Assembly (NCBI GenBank): GCA_022508705.1
Contig: JAFLUO010000081.1
Span: 1 to 8,408 of the forward strand
Direction of reading: 5' to 3'
DNA length: 8,408 nucleotides
From: Oscillospiraceae bacterium
Lineage (GTDB): Bacteria; Bacillota; Clostridia; Oscillospirales; Acutalibacteraceae
Shown here: positions 1-4,661 of the stretch, piece by piece
Layout of the letters: the number at the start of each line of letters is the position of its first letter
Numbering within the stretch: the first letter of the stretch is position 1
The notes under the pieces: generated by a model
What the model was told of the DNA's origin: nothing
The model's input: only the letters and a program-made list of their open reading frames with translations
Databases searched by the model: none
Program-made: the position numbers and the translations under genes

Positions 1-2
1 AG

Positions 3-224
3 CTTGACCAGACAGGCGTTGGTCAGCTTATGGAAATGGCAGTTAAAAACGGTAAGGCTACACGCTCAACACTTCACTGCGGTATCTGCGGTGAGCACGG
101 CGGCGATCCTTCATCAGTTGAATTCTGCCACAAGATCGGCCTTGACTATGTTTCATGCTCCCCCTTCCGTGTTCCGATTGCCCGTCTTGCAGCAGCACAG
201 GCAGCAATCGCTGAAATGAAATAA
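3..224 (+). CDS. ppdK: Pyruvate, phosphate dikinase, C-terminal end (partial)
   Basis: Only the last 73 residues are in the window; the gene enters from the left edge in the frame whose first full codon is at base 3. PPDK interconverts pyruvate, ATP and phosphate with PEP, AMP and pyrophosphate in the cytoplasm, and in anaerobes it often serves glycolysis or PEP supply. The visible piece is the end of the pyruvate/PEP-binding TIM barrel. It contains the family signature HCGICGEHGGDP, whose Cys (the equivalent of Cys831 in the Clostridium symbiosum enzyme) is the known general acid, followed by SCSPFRVPIARLAAAQ. The frame stops at TAA 222-224, and a second TAA follows at once. A strong hairpin terminator lies 50 bases downstream. 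Recognition from this conserved C-terminus is secure; nothing can be said about the N-terminal nucleotide-binding or phosphohistidine domains. Confidence 0.95.
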   Translation, partial: LDQTGVGQLMEMAVKNGKATRSTLHCGICGEHGGDPSSVEFCHKIGLDYVSCSPFRVPIARLAAAQAAIAEMK

Positions 225-229
225 TAAGG

Positions 230-265
230 TATTGATTTAGGAAAACCTAATATCAAAAATCAATA
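230..265 (+). other. AT-rich stem-loop just after ppdK
   Basis: TATTGATTT at 230-238 is perfectly complementary to AAATCAATA at 257-265. Inside it, AGG and CCT (239-241 and 246-248) close a small AAAA loop, leaving an asymmetric bulge. It begins 5 bases after the ppdK stop and ends 8 bases before the terminator stem, so the ppdK transcript would end with two successive hairpins. A 3'-end stabilising role is possible but inferred. The stem is AT-rich and weak. Confidence 0.4.
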
Positions 266-273
266 AAAAAATT

Positions 274-307
274 GACCTTGCAGAGTAAAATCTGCAAGGT
301 CTTTTTT
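274..307 (+). terminator. Bidirectional intrinsic terminator between ppdK and fruK
   Basis: An 11-bp perfect stem, GACCTTGCAGA (274-284) with TCTGCAAGGTC (291-301), has a 6-base loop (GTAAAA). It is followed by six T residues on the + strand (302-307), the classic terminator for ppdK. On the opposite strand the stem is followed by a T run (the A run at 265-271), so the same hairpin can end the convergent fruK transcript, whose stop codon is only about 24 bases away. Confidence 0.9.
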
Positions 308-324
308 GTTAAAGTGTTAAATAT

Positions 325-1233
325 TTAGTTATCAATATTTTGAAAAATTTCATTTATTTTATCTTCCGTTGCAAGGTGGTTTGAAAACGCTGTGGCAGAT
401 GCGCACGCAACGGAGAGCTGAAAGGCTCTGTGCAAATCATAACCTCTTATTTTCCCTGCAATAAAGCCTGCAACCATTGAATCGCCGCAGCCGACTGTGC
501 CCAGTACATTTCCTTTTACGGCGTTTGCTGTATGAACATCATTATTGCGGTCGATAAGTACAGCGCCGTCACTGCCGCAGGAAATAATAACGTTTTGCGC
601 TCCCATACTTTGCAATTCTTTGCCGTATTTAATAATTTCATCTCTGCTTGCAATTTCTTTACCGAAGATTTCACCAAGCTCATAGTTATTTGGTTTTATA
701 AGAAACGGCTTGTATTTCAAAGAGGATATTAGCTGATTTCCTGTGGCATCAACTGTAAAGTATATATACTTGTCACAGAGTTGTGACATAATTTGAGCGT
801 AAATATCATCGGGAAGACTATGGGGAATGTTTCCTGCAAGAACAAGCGTGTCTCCTCTTTTGATATTTTCAAGCTTTTTAAATAACTGTTTGATTTCCGC
901 CTCAGTTATTTCAGGCCCAAGAGCATTTATCTCGGTTTCGTTAGCAGATTTGAGTTTAACGTTTATTCTCGTATTTCCTGCGGAAAGTTTGATAAAATCA
1001 TTGTTTATACCGTCACGCTGCATAATTTCACATAAAATTTCGCCTGTTTTACCGCCTGCAAAACCCAGAGCGGTTGTTTCAATATTCAGCCGAGTTAATA
1101 CGGCGGAGACATTGATTCCCTTACCGCCGTAATACAGTTCTTCTGCCGACGACCTGTTAACATTGCCGAAATTAAGATTATTTACATTCATTACATAATC
1201 AAGAGAAGGGTTGAGGGTTAAAGTATAAACCAT
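325..1233 (-). CDS. fruK: 1-phosphofructokinase-type PfkB-family kinase
   Basis: This is a cytoplasmic PfkB/ribokinase-fold kinase of the hexose-phosphate kinase branch, which phosphorylates fructose 1-phosphate (or tagatose 6-phosphate) with ATP. The 302-residue product, normal for the family, begins MVYTLTLNPSLDYV. It carries YYGGKGINVS near residues 34-43 (sugar binding), NETEINALGP at 98-107, and the C-terminal signature GTVGCGDSMVAGF at 245-257, with Asp251 as the expected catalytic base. I chose the ATG at 1233 because GGAG lies 9 bases upstream. In-frame starts further upstream lack this: one ATG directly abuts the GGAG, and another would lie upstream of the promoter's -10 box. The gene has its own promoter and stands alone; no fruA PTS permease or fruR is in view. 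The choice between FruK and the tagatose-6-phosphate kinase LacC rests on overall resemblance and is less certain than the family call. Confidence 0.85.
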   Translation of the reverse strand: MVYTLTLNPSLDYVMNVNNLNFGNVNRSSAEELYYGGKGINVSAVLTRLNIETTALGFAGGKTGEILCEIMQRDGINNDFIKLSAGNTRINVKLKSANETEINALGPEITEAEIKQLFKKLENIKRGDTLVLAGNIPHSLPDDIYAQIMSQLCDKYIYFTVDATGNQLISSLKYKPFLIKPNNYELGEIFGKEIASRDEIIKYGKELQSMGAQNVIISCGSDGAVLIDRNNDVHTANAVKGNVLGTVGCGDSMVAGFIAGKIRGYDLHRAFQLSVACASATAFSNHLATEDKINEIFQNIDN

Positions 1234-1265
1234 TTTTATCATCTCCGTTCGACTCTCTTTATCTA

Positions 1266-1294
1266 ATAATAGCACACATTTACTTTATTATCAA
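1266..1294 (-). promoter_or_regulatory. Sigma-A-type promoter of fruK
   Basis: Read on the minus strand, the -35 box is TTGATA (1294-1289) and the -10 box is TATTAT (1271-1266), with an exact 17-base spacer. Transcription would start near 1259, giving a leader of about 25 bases that contains the GGAG ribosome binding site. It lies between the upstream palindromic terminator and the fruK start, so fruK is probably expressed independently of the coaX/transporter unit. Confidence 0.75.
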
Positions 1295-1303
1295 TAAAAC
1301 GGC

Positions 1304-1340
1304 TTAAAAGAAAACAATCCGCTCAGCTGAGCGGATTGTT
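1304..1340 (-). terminator. Terminator of the coaX-ECF unit (28-bp perfect palindrome)
   Basis: Positions 1313-1340 form a perfect palindrome: AACAATCCGCTCAG followed directly by its reverse complement. In RNA the centre must open to form a loop of about 4 bases, leaving a GC-rich stem of about 12 bp. On the minus strand it is followed by TTTTCTTTT, as expected for an intrinsic terminator. It sits 24 bases after the stop of the ECF S-component gene and before the fruK promoter. Confidence 0.88.
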
Positions 1341-1363
1341 TATAAAGTTTAATCAATTAAATT

Positions 1364-1951
1364 TTATTTCTTCAATGCGTTTACAATTCTTACAATTGCG
1401 GGGCAGAGGATGATATTAGTAACTAACTCGAAGACGAAATTCAGCCCTACAAGACCTACTATCATATAAGTGAATGTGTTTGTAAAGCCTGCACCTGCGC
1501 CCCATTCGCTTATTGCGTCAAAGAAGAAAAGTCTACAACCTAAAAGGAAAATACCCGTGTTTGTAATCGGGCAGATAATAGCCGCAAGAACAACAGATAA
1601 ATAAGTATTAAACTTCTTGCAAGCAGTGAAAACAAGACCTGCCGTAAGGCCGCACAGCGCGCCTTTAAGAAGAACCGTTATAATAGTTCCGGGTATGTCG
1701 ATTGCTAAAAATGCAGCGGCATCTCCCGATAAAAGAACTACTACTCCGAATACGAGACCTAACCATGTGCTGATGTAAGGCCCGCACATTGCCGCACCGA
1801 CAATTATCGGAACCAATACAAGTGAAACAGAGAACGGCCCGAATTTAATAAACGACCCCATTAACTGTAACACAACGACTACTGCGGTAAGAATACCGCC
1901 CATTGCGAGTTTGACCGTTTGGTCTTTTGTGAATCTTTTTGCGTTTGCCAT
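1364..1951 (-). CDS. ECF transporter S component, probably for pantothenate
   Basis: This 195-residue, very hydrophobic protein has about six predicted membrane segments (roughly residues 12-34, 38-57, 60-76, 86-112, 116-139, 162-190). That is the size and layout of substrate-binding S components of energy-coupling factor vitamin transporters (the PF12822-like group that includes pantothenate, riboflavin and folate subunits). Such proteins capture the vitamin in the membrane and work with a shared EcfT/EcfA1/EcfA2 module, which is absent here and presumably encoded elsewhere. FGPFSVSLVLVPIIVGAAMCGP in the second and third segments fits the family. Placement directly downstream of coaX, same strand, suggests pantothenate (PanT-like); the substrate is inferred from this context, not from residues. 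The start at 1951 is supported by AAGGAG 6 bases upstream. The 178-base gap to coaX is unusually long for an operon and is strongly foldable. Confidence 0.8.
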   Translation of the reverse strand: MANAKRFTKDQTVKLAMGGILTAVVVVLQLMGSFIKFGPFSVSLVLVPIIVGAAMCGPYISTWLGLVFGVVVLLSGDAAAFLAIDIPGTIITVLLKGALCGLTAGLVFTACKKFNTYLSVVLAAIICPITNTGIFLLGCRLFFFDAISEWGAGAGFTNTFTYMIVGLVGLNFVFELVTNIILCPAIVRIVNALKK

Positions 1952-1957
1952 AATTAA

Positions 1958-2111
1958 CTCCTTTCGCTGCTGTCCCTATGGCACGGGAAGAACCCTTGGT
2001 ACAGCGCTCATAAAAATATATTCCCTGCAATTCGGAAAATTGCAGTCACTAAAACAAATCCGCCAACTTGTAATGTTATGCACGGGGCTATAACTCACTT
2101 TGCCGAATTTG
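1958..2111 (-). promoter_or_regulatory. Structured leader candidate ahead of the ECF S-component gene
   Basis: On the minus strand three hairpins occur in order. Hairpin 1: CAAATTCG (2111-2104) pairs with CGGATTTG (2062-2055) using one G-U; inside it GTGAGTTAT (2098-2090) pairs with ATAAC and TTAC around a single bulged A, leaving a ten-base loop AGCCCCGTGC. Hairpin 2: CTGCAATT pairs perfectly with AATTGCAG (2045-2025) around a 5-base loop. Hairpin 3: GCTGTACC (2005-1998) pairs with GGGACAGC (1976-1969) with one mismatch. AAGGAG (1963-1958) follows and then the ATG at 1951. CCCGTGC occurs both in loop 1 and inside hairpin 3. I could not match this to THF, TPP, FMN, cobalamin, T-box or other riboswitch consensus sequences that I know. 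A regulatory role is inferred. Confidence 0.45.
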
Positions 2112-2129
2112 CTTTATGCAAAATAATAT

Positions 2130-2894
2130 TCAGTTGTTTTTTTCGTATATCGCTTTAAGCCCTTTTAAAACAAGGTCTTTATCGTAAATAAGCTTGTGAC
2201 GGCAAACATCCGAAAGAAAATATGAAAGTCCGCCCGTTGCAATAACGGATTTCGGCTCTCCGATTTCTTCTGTCAGTTTGTCAATAAGCCCGTCAATCAT
2301 AGAAGCCGTTCCCAGAATAATTCCGCTTTGCATACAGTCCGCAGTGTTTGTTCCGCAAACCTTTTTCGGCGCTTCAAGGCTTATTGTGGGAAGAAGGGAG
2401 CTTATGTCCGTAAGCGCTTTTAATGAAATGGCAATACCCGGGGCAATAAGACCTCCGCGGAAATTCTTTTTCTCATCAACAACGCATATTTTTGTTGCCG
2501 TTCCCAAATCAACAATAAAAGCGGGCAGGGGATACTCCGCCATTGCACCGACTGCACCTGCGGCAAGGTCTGCGCCCAATTGGGCTGGGTTGTCAATTGC
2601 AATATTAAGCCCTGTTTTGACTCCCGGAGCGAGTGTAATCACATTGCCGTCAATAAGCTTATTAAGGGCGCCTTTAACGGCGTTTGTAATTTCAGGTACA
2701 ACCGAGCCCAAAATCGCTCCCGTGATTTTTTGGGGGTCTATTTTATATAACGAGAAAATATCCGTAAACTGAATTGCATACTGATCCTCTGTTTTCTGCC
2801 TTTCAGTTGCCAAACGGCAGTTCAGAATAAGTTCATCGCCTGAGAATACACCTATTGAAATATTTGTATTTCCTATATCTACTGAAAGAAGCAT
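2130..2894 (-). CDS. coaX: Type III pantothenate kinase CoaX
   Basis: CoaX phosphorylates pantothenate with ATP in the first step of coenzyme A synthesis; it is cytoplasmic and usually a monovalent-cation-dependent dimer of the ASKHA fold. The 254-residue product has the expected length. It shows the N-terminal phosphate-binding motif DIGNTNISIG (residues 6-15, with Asp6), QLGAD at 105-109 containing the catalytic Asp region, VDLGTAT at 128-134, GGLIAPGI at 147-154 and TGGLS at 220-224. The substrate-site motif reads GADLAAGA, where many members have GADR, so the usual Arg is replaced by Leu. The start at 2894 has GAGGTGA 5 bases upstream and its own promoter. It is followed by the S-component gene on the same strand, an obvious uptake-and-trap pairing, and it is divergent from the radical SAM gene. 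Confidence 0.93.
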   Translation of the reverse strand: MLLSVDIGNTNISIGVFSGDELILNCRLATERQKTEDQYAIQFTDIFSLYKIDPQKITGAILGSVVPEITNAVKGALNKLIDGNVITLAPGVKTGLNIAIDNPAQLGADLAAGAVGAMAEYPLPAFIVDLGTATKICVVDEKKNFRGGLIAPGIAISLKALTDISSLLPTISLEAPKKVCGTNTADCMQSGIILGTASMIDGLIDKLTEEIGEPKSVIATGGLSYFLSDVCRHKLIYDKDLVLKGLKAIYEKNN

Positions 2895-2916
2895 AAAATC
2901 ACCTCATTGAAAAAAT

Positions 2917-2945
2917 ATTATACACTTTACATTTGCGTTTTGCAA
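2917..2945 (-). promoter_or_regulatory. Promoter of coaX
   Basis: On the minus strand TTGCAA (2945-2940) is followed after exactly 17 bases by a consensus TATAAT (2922-2917). Initiation near 2910 would leave a leader of about 16 bases, just enough to hold the GAGGTGA ribosome binding site. It is arranged back to back with the promoter of the radical SAM gene. Confidence 0.8.
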
Positions 2946-2957
2946 GAGCATTCGCCC

Positions 2958-2986
2958 TTGTTTTTGCCATATATAAATGATATACT
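2958..2986 (+). promoter_or_regulatory. Probable promoter of the radical SAM gene
   Basis: TTGTTT (2958-2963), a 17-base spacer and TATACT (2981-2986) fit a sigma-A promoter. Its -35 box starts 12 bases beyond the coaX -35 box on the other strand. Initiation near 2993 gives a leader of only about 15 bases, which still includes GAGGTG. An alternative pairing is TTGCCA/TTAATA, a few bases downstream. Confidence 0.55.
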
Positions 2987-2995
2987 TTAATATAT

Positions 2996-3010
2996 GAGGT
3001 GATACGCTTG
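2996..3010 (+). promoter_or_regulatory. Ribosome binding site that fixes a TTG start
   Basis: GAGGTG (about 2996-3001) stands 6 bases before TTG 3008-3010. The GTG inside it is in frame and could be mistaken for the start codon, but it would then have no ribosome binding site. The protein therefore most likely begins at the TTG, as Met-Ile-Cys-Asn-Leu-Cys. Confidence 0.7.
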
Positions 3011-3883
3011 ATTTGTAATCTTTGCCCAAGAAACTGCGGCGCAGAGCGAAATGAAAATAACGGATTCGGCTTTTGCAAAATGCCTTCACAGTCCGTTCTT
3101 GCCCGTGCTTCAAAGCATATTTGGGAAGAGCCTTGCATTGCAGGGGAAGGCGGAGCAGGAGCCGTGTTCTTTTCAGGGTGCACGCTTAAATGCTGTTTCT
3201 GTCAAAATTTTGAAATCAGTCATTTTAATAAGGGTAAAAAGATAAGCGTTCTGCGACTTGCGGAGATTTTTCGTGAGCTGGAGGGGGAGGGCTGTTCCTC
3301 AATCGACCTTGTAAATCCAACGCACTTTTCAGACAGTATTATCTCTGCATTTGAAATTTACAAGCCGTCAATTCCCATAGTTTATAACAGCTCGGGCTAT
3401 GACAGTGTTGATACACTGAAAAAACTTGAGGGGATAGTAGATGTCTATTTACCCGATATTAAGTACTTTGATACGGCAATATCGGCAAAATATGCTGCCT
3501 GTCCCGATTATTTTGAAAAAGCTTCCGACGCACTCCTTGAGATGAAACGCCAAACGGGTGAATGTGTATTTGAAAACAGACTGATGACAAAAGGGCTTTT
3601 GGTACGGCATCTTGTTTTGCCGTCTAATATAAACGACAGCAAAAAAATTCTGCTGTGGATTAAAAACAATTTAGGCACAGAAACTTTTGTTTCTCTTATG
3701 AGCCAATACACGCCTTTTGCCGATGCAAAAAAGCATAAAGAGATTAACAGAAGACTTTTTACGGCGGAATATGACAGAATAGTTGATTATTTTTTTGAAA
3801 TCGGTCTTCAAAACGGATTTATGCAGGAGAAAACCTCTGCAAGTGCCGATTTTATACCTAAATTCGATAATTTTGGTGTCTAA
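3008..3883 (+). CDS. PflX-like radical SAM protein (COG1313 type)
   Basis: A 291-residue radical SAM protein. The cluster motif CTLKCCFC (CxxxCxxC, Cys58, Cys62 and Cys65) would bind the 4Fe-4S cluster that cleaves S-adenosylmethionine. An N-terminal cysteine group, CNLCPRNCG (Cys3, Cys6, Cys10) plus a Cys in GFGFCKM (Cys23), is typical of the COG1313 / pyruvate-formate-lyase-activating-enzyme-like group. NSSGYDSVDTLKKLEG and VDVYLPDIKYFD are further family stretches. The substrate of this group is not established, and no glycyl radical enzyme is in the window. I start at TTG 3008 because GAGGTG sits 6 bases upstream. The earlier in-frame GTG at 2999 is part of that same GAGGTG, so it cannot be the start if the site is used. 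No terminator separates it from mscL. Confidence 0.87.
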   Translation: MICNLCPRNCGAERNENNGFGFCKMPSQSVLARASKHIWEEPCIAGEGGAGAVFFSGCTLKCCFCQNFEISHFNKGKKISVLRLAEIFRELEGEGCSSIDLVNPTHFSDSIISAFEIYKPSIPIVYNSSGYDSVDTLKKLEGIVDVYLPDIKYFDTAISAKYAACPDYFEKASDALLEMKRQTGECVFENRLMTKGLLVRHLVLPSNINDSKKILLWIKNNLGTETFVSLMSQYTPFADAKKHKEINRRLFTAEYDRIVDYFFEIGLQNGFMQEKTSASADFIPKFDNFGV

Positions 3884-3888
3884 CTGTA

Positions 3889-3917
3889 TTGAAAAATTAA
3901 AAACATTGTGTTAAAAT
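3889..3917 (+). promoter_or_regulatory. Promoter of mscL
   Basis: TTGAAA (3889-3894), a 17-base spacer and TAAAAT (3912-3917) lie just after the radical SAM stop codon. Initiation near 3924 gives a leader of about 25 bases carrying AAGAAAGAGG. The ATG at 3916 overlaps the -10 box, so it cannot be the mscL start if this promoter is used. Confidence 0.75.
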
Positions 3918-3948
3918 GTTTCAAATAAAACAAGAAAGAGGTATGAAA

Positions 3949-4425
3949 ATGGCAAAATCAAAAGGATTTATAAAAGAATTCAAAGAATTTGCAATGAAAG
4001 GCAATGTAATTGACCTTGCAGTCGGCGTTATCATCGGCGGCGCTTTTCAAAAAATTGTTTCTTCACTTGTAAGCGATATCGTAATGCCGCTTATCGGCTT
4101 GGTTACAGGCGGACTCAGCTTTGCTGATAAGTTCGTTGTGTTCGGCCTTGCAGACGGAGAAACTTACGCTACTGCCGCAGAAGCTCTTGAAGCTGGCAAA
4201 AACGTGCTCTCATACGGTGCATTTATTGATGCAGTATTCAACTTCCTTATAATGGCTTTGGTTATTTTCCTTTTCATTAAAGGTGTTAACAAGCTCAAGA
4301 GCAAGTCAGCAGAGGAAGAGGCTGCTCCTGCAGAGCCCACAACAAAGGTTTGCCCGTTCTGCAAAAGCGAAATTTCAATTGATGCAACACGCTGCCCGCA
4401 TTGCACATCTGAAATCGCTGAATAA
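3949..4425 (+). CDS. mscL: Large-conductance mechanosensitive channel MscL with C-terminal zinc ribbon
   Basis: MscL is a homopentameric inner-membrane channel that opens under membrane tension to release solutes during osmotic downshock. The 158-residue product starts MAKSKGFIKEFKEFAMKGNV, the usual amphipathic N-terminus leading into TM1 (about 17-45, with DLAVGVIIGGAFQKIV). A periplasmic loop (about 50-88) and TM2 (about 89-113) follow. The family is usually near 130-150 residues. Here, after a Glu/Ala/Pro linker, a compact zinc-ribbon-like tail with Cys135, Cys138, Cys149 and Cys152 (CPFC...CPHC) is added on the cytoplasmic side. The ATG at 3949 has GAGG 7 bases upstream; an in-frame ATG at 3943 is only one base from it. 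It has its own promoter and its own terminator. Confidence 0.95.
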   Translation: MAKSKGFIKEFKEFAMKGNVIDLAVGVIIGGAFQKIVSSLVSDIVMPLIGLVTGGLSFADKFVVFGLADGETYATAAEALEAGKNVLSYGAFIDAVFNFLIMALVIFLFIKGVNKLKSKSAEEEAAPAEPTTKVCPFCKSEISIDATRCPHCTSEIAE

Positions 4426-4441
4426 TTTAAAAGCAAGTTTT

Positions 4442-4466
4442 ACACCCCGATTTCCGGGGTGTTTTT
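4442..4466 (+). terminator. Terminator of mscL
   Basis: ACACCCCG (4442-4449) and CGGGGTGT (4455-4462) form an 8-bp perfect stem with a 5-base loop. The 3' arm runs into a run of T (4462-4466). It begins 16 bases after the mscL stop. Confidence 0.93.
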
Positions 4467-4486
4467 CTTATAATATAATAACCTAA

Positions 4487-4523
4487 CGAAACACAAGCAA
4501 AATCAGAGATTTTGTATGTTTCG
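4487..4523. repeat. Long imperfect inverted repeat / hairpin
   Basis: CGAAACA (4487-4493) pairs with TGTTTCG (4517-4523), and the inner CAAAATC (4498-4504) pairs with GATTTTG (4508-4514) around an AGA loop. The internal loop is asymmetric (CAAG against TA). No T run follows, so it is not a standard terminator. It lies 7 bases before the cloverleaf element and may belong with it as one intergenic element; the function is unknown. Confidence 0.55.
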
Positions 4524-4530
4524 GAGAACA

Positions 4531-4606
4531 TTGTATCATCAATTCGGACTAACGTCCTGCGGCTTTCGCCGCTCACTGTGCTTCGCACAGTTGAATTGTG
4601 GTATAA
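4531..4606 (+). repeat. Cloverleaf-like structured intergenic element
   Basis: A closing stem encloses three perfect hairpins in a row. Closing stem: CAATTC (4540-4545) with GAATTG (4593-4598), extended past one bulged T by TTGTATCA (4531-4538) pairing with TGGTATAA (4599-4606) if two G-U pairs are allowed. Arms: GGAC/GTCC (4546-4557, loop TAAC), GCGGC/GCCGC (4559-4572, loop TTTC) and ACTGTGC/GCACAGT (4575-4591, loop TTC). Almost every base is paired. The G-U pairs suit a + strand RNA; on the other strand they would be A-C mismatches. It lacks tRNA loop sequences. It may be a copy of a dispersed intergenic repeat or a small structured RNA; one window cannot decide. Confidence 0.55.
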
Positions 4607-4609
4607 AAT

Positions 4610-4647
4610 AACGGCGGCATCGGTTTTTACTCCGATACCGCCGTTTT
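4610..4647. terminator. Large bidirectional terminator hairpin
   Basis: AACGGCGG-C-ATCGG (4610-4623) pairs with CCGAT-A-CCGCCGTT (4632-4645), with 13 pairs, one mismatch and an 8-base loop. On the minus strand it follows the stop of the 4662-5540 gene by about 16 bases and runs into TTATTTTAT, so it probably ends that gene. On the + strand the arm runs into TTTT, so it can also stop anything transcribed through the cloverleaf element. Confidence 0.75.
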
Positions 4648-4661
4648 AATATTATCAGGTA

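Noticed and set aside
1234..1275. Longer N-terminus for fruK (starts upstream of 1233)
   Set aside because: The extension overlaps the promoter and ribosome binding site; the conserved family N-terminus begins at MVYTLTLNP.
1845..2030. Small minus-strand frame beginning in the coaX-transporter gap
   Set aside because: It has no ribosome binding site and mostly overlaps the transporter gene in another frame; the gap is better explained as structured RNA.
1958..2111. Known riboswitch (THF, FMN, TPP, cobalamin) or T-box
   Set aside because: I looked for the characteristic conserved boxes of these classes on the minus strand and did not find them; only generic pairing is visible.
2278..2772. 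Open frame of 164 codons on the + strand, inside coaX
   Set aside because: It is fully antisense to a gene with clear family motifs, has no good ribosome binding site, and its composition is that expected of the opposite strand of codons.
4531..4606. tRNA gene
   Set aside because: The fold has three arms, but loops are only 3-4 bases. There is no anticodon loop, no TTCRA-type loop and no acceptor end, so it is not a tRNA.
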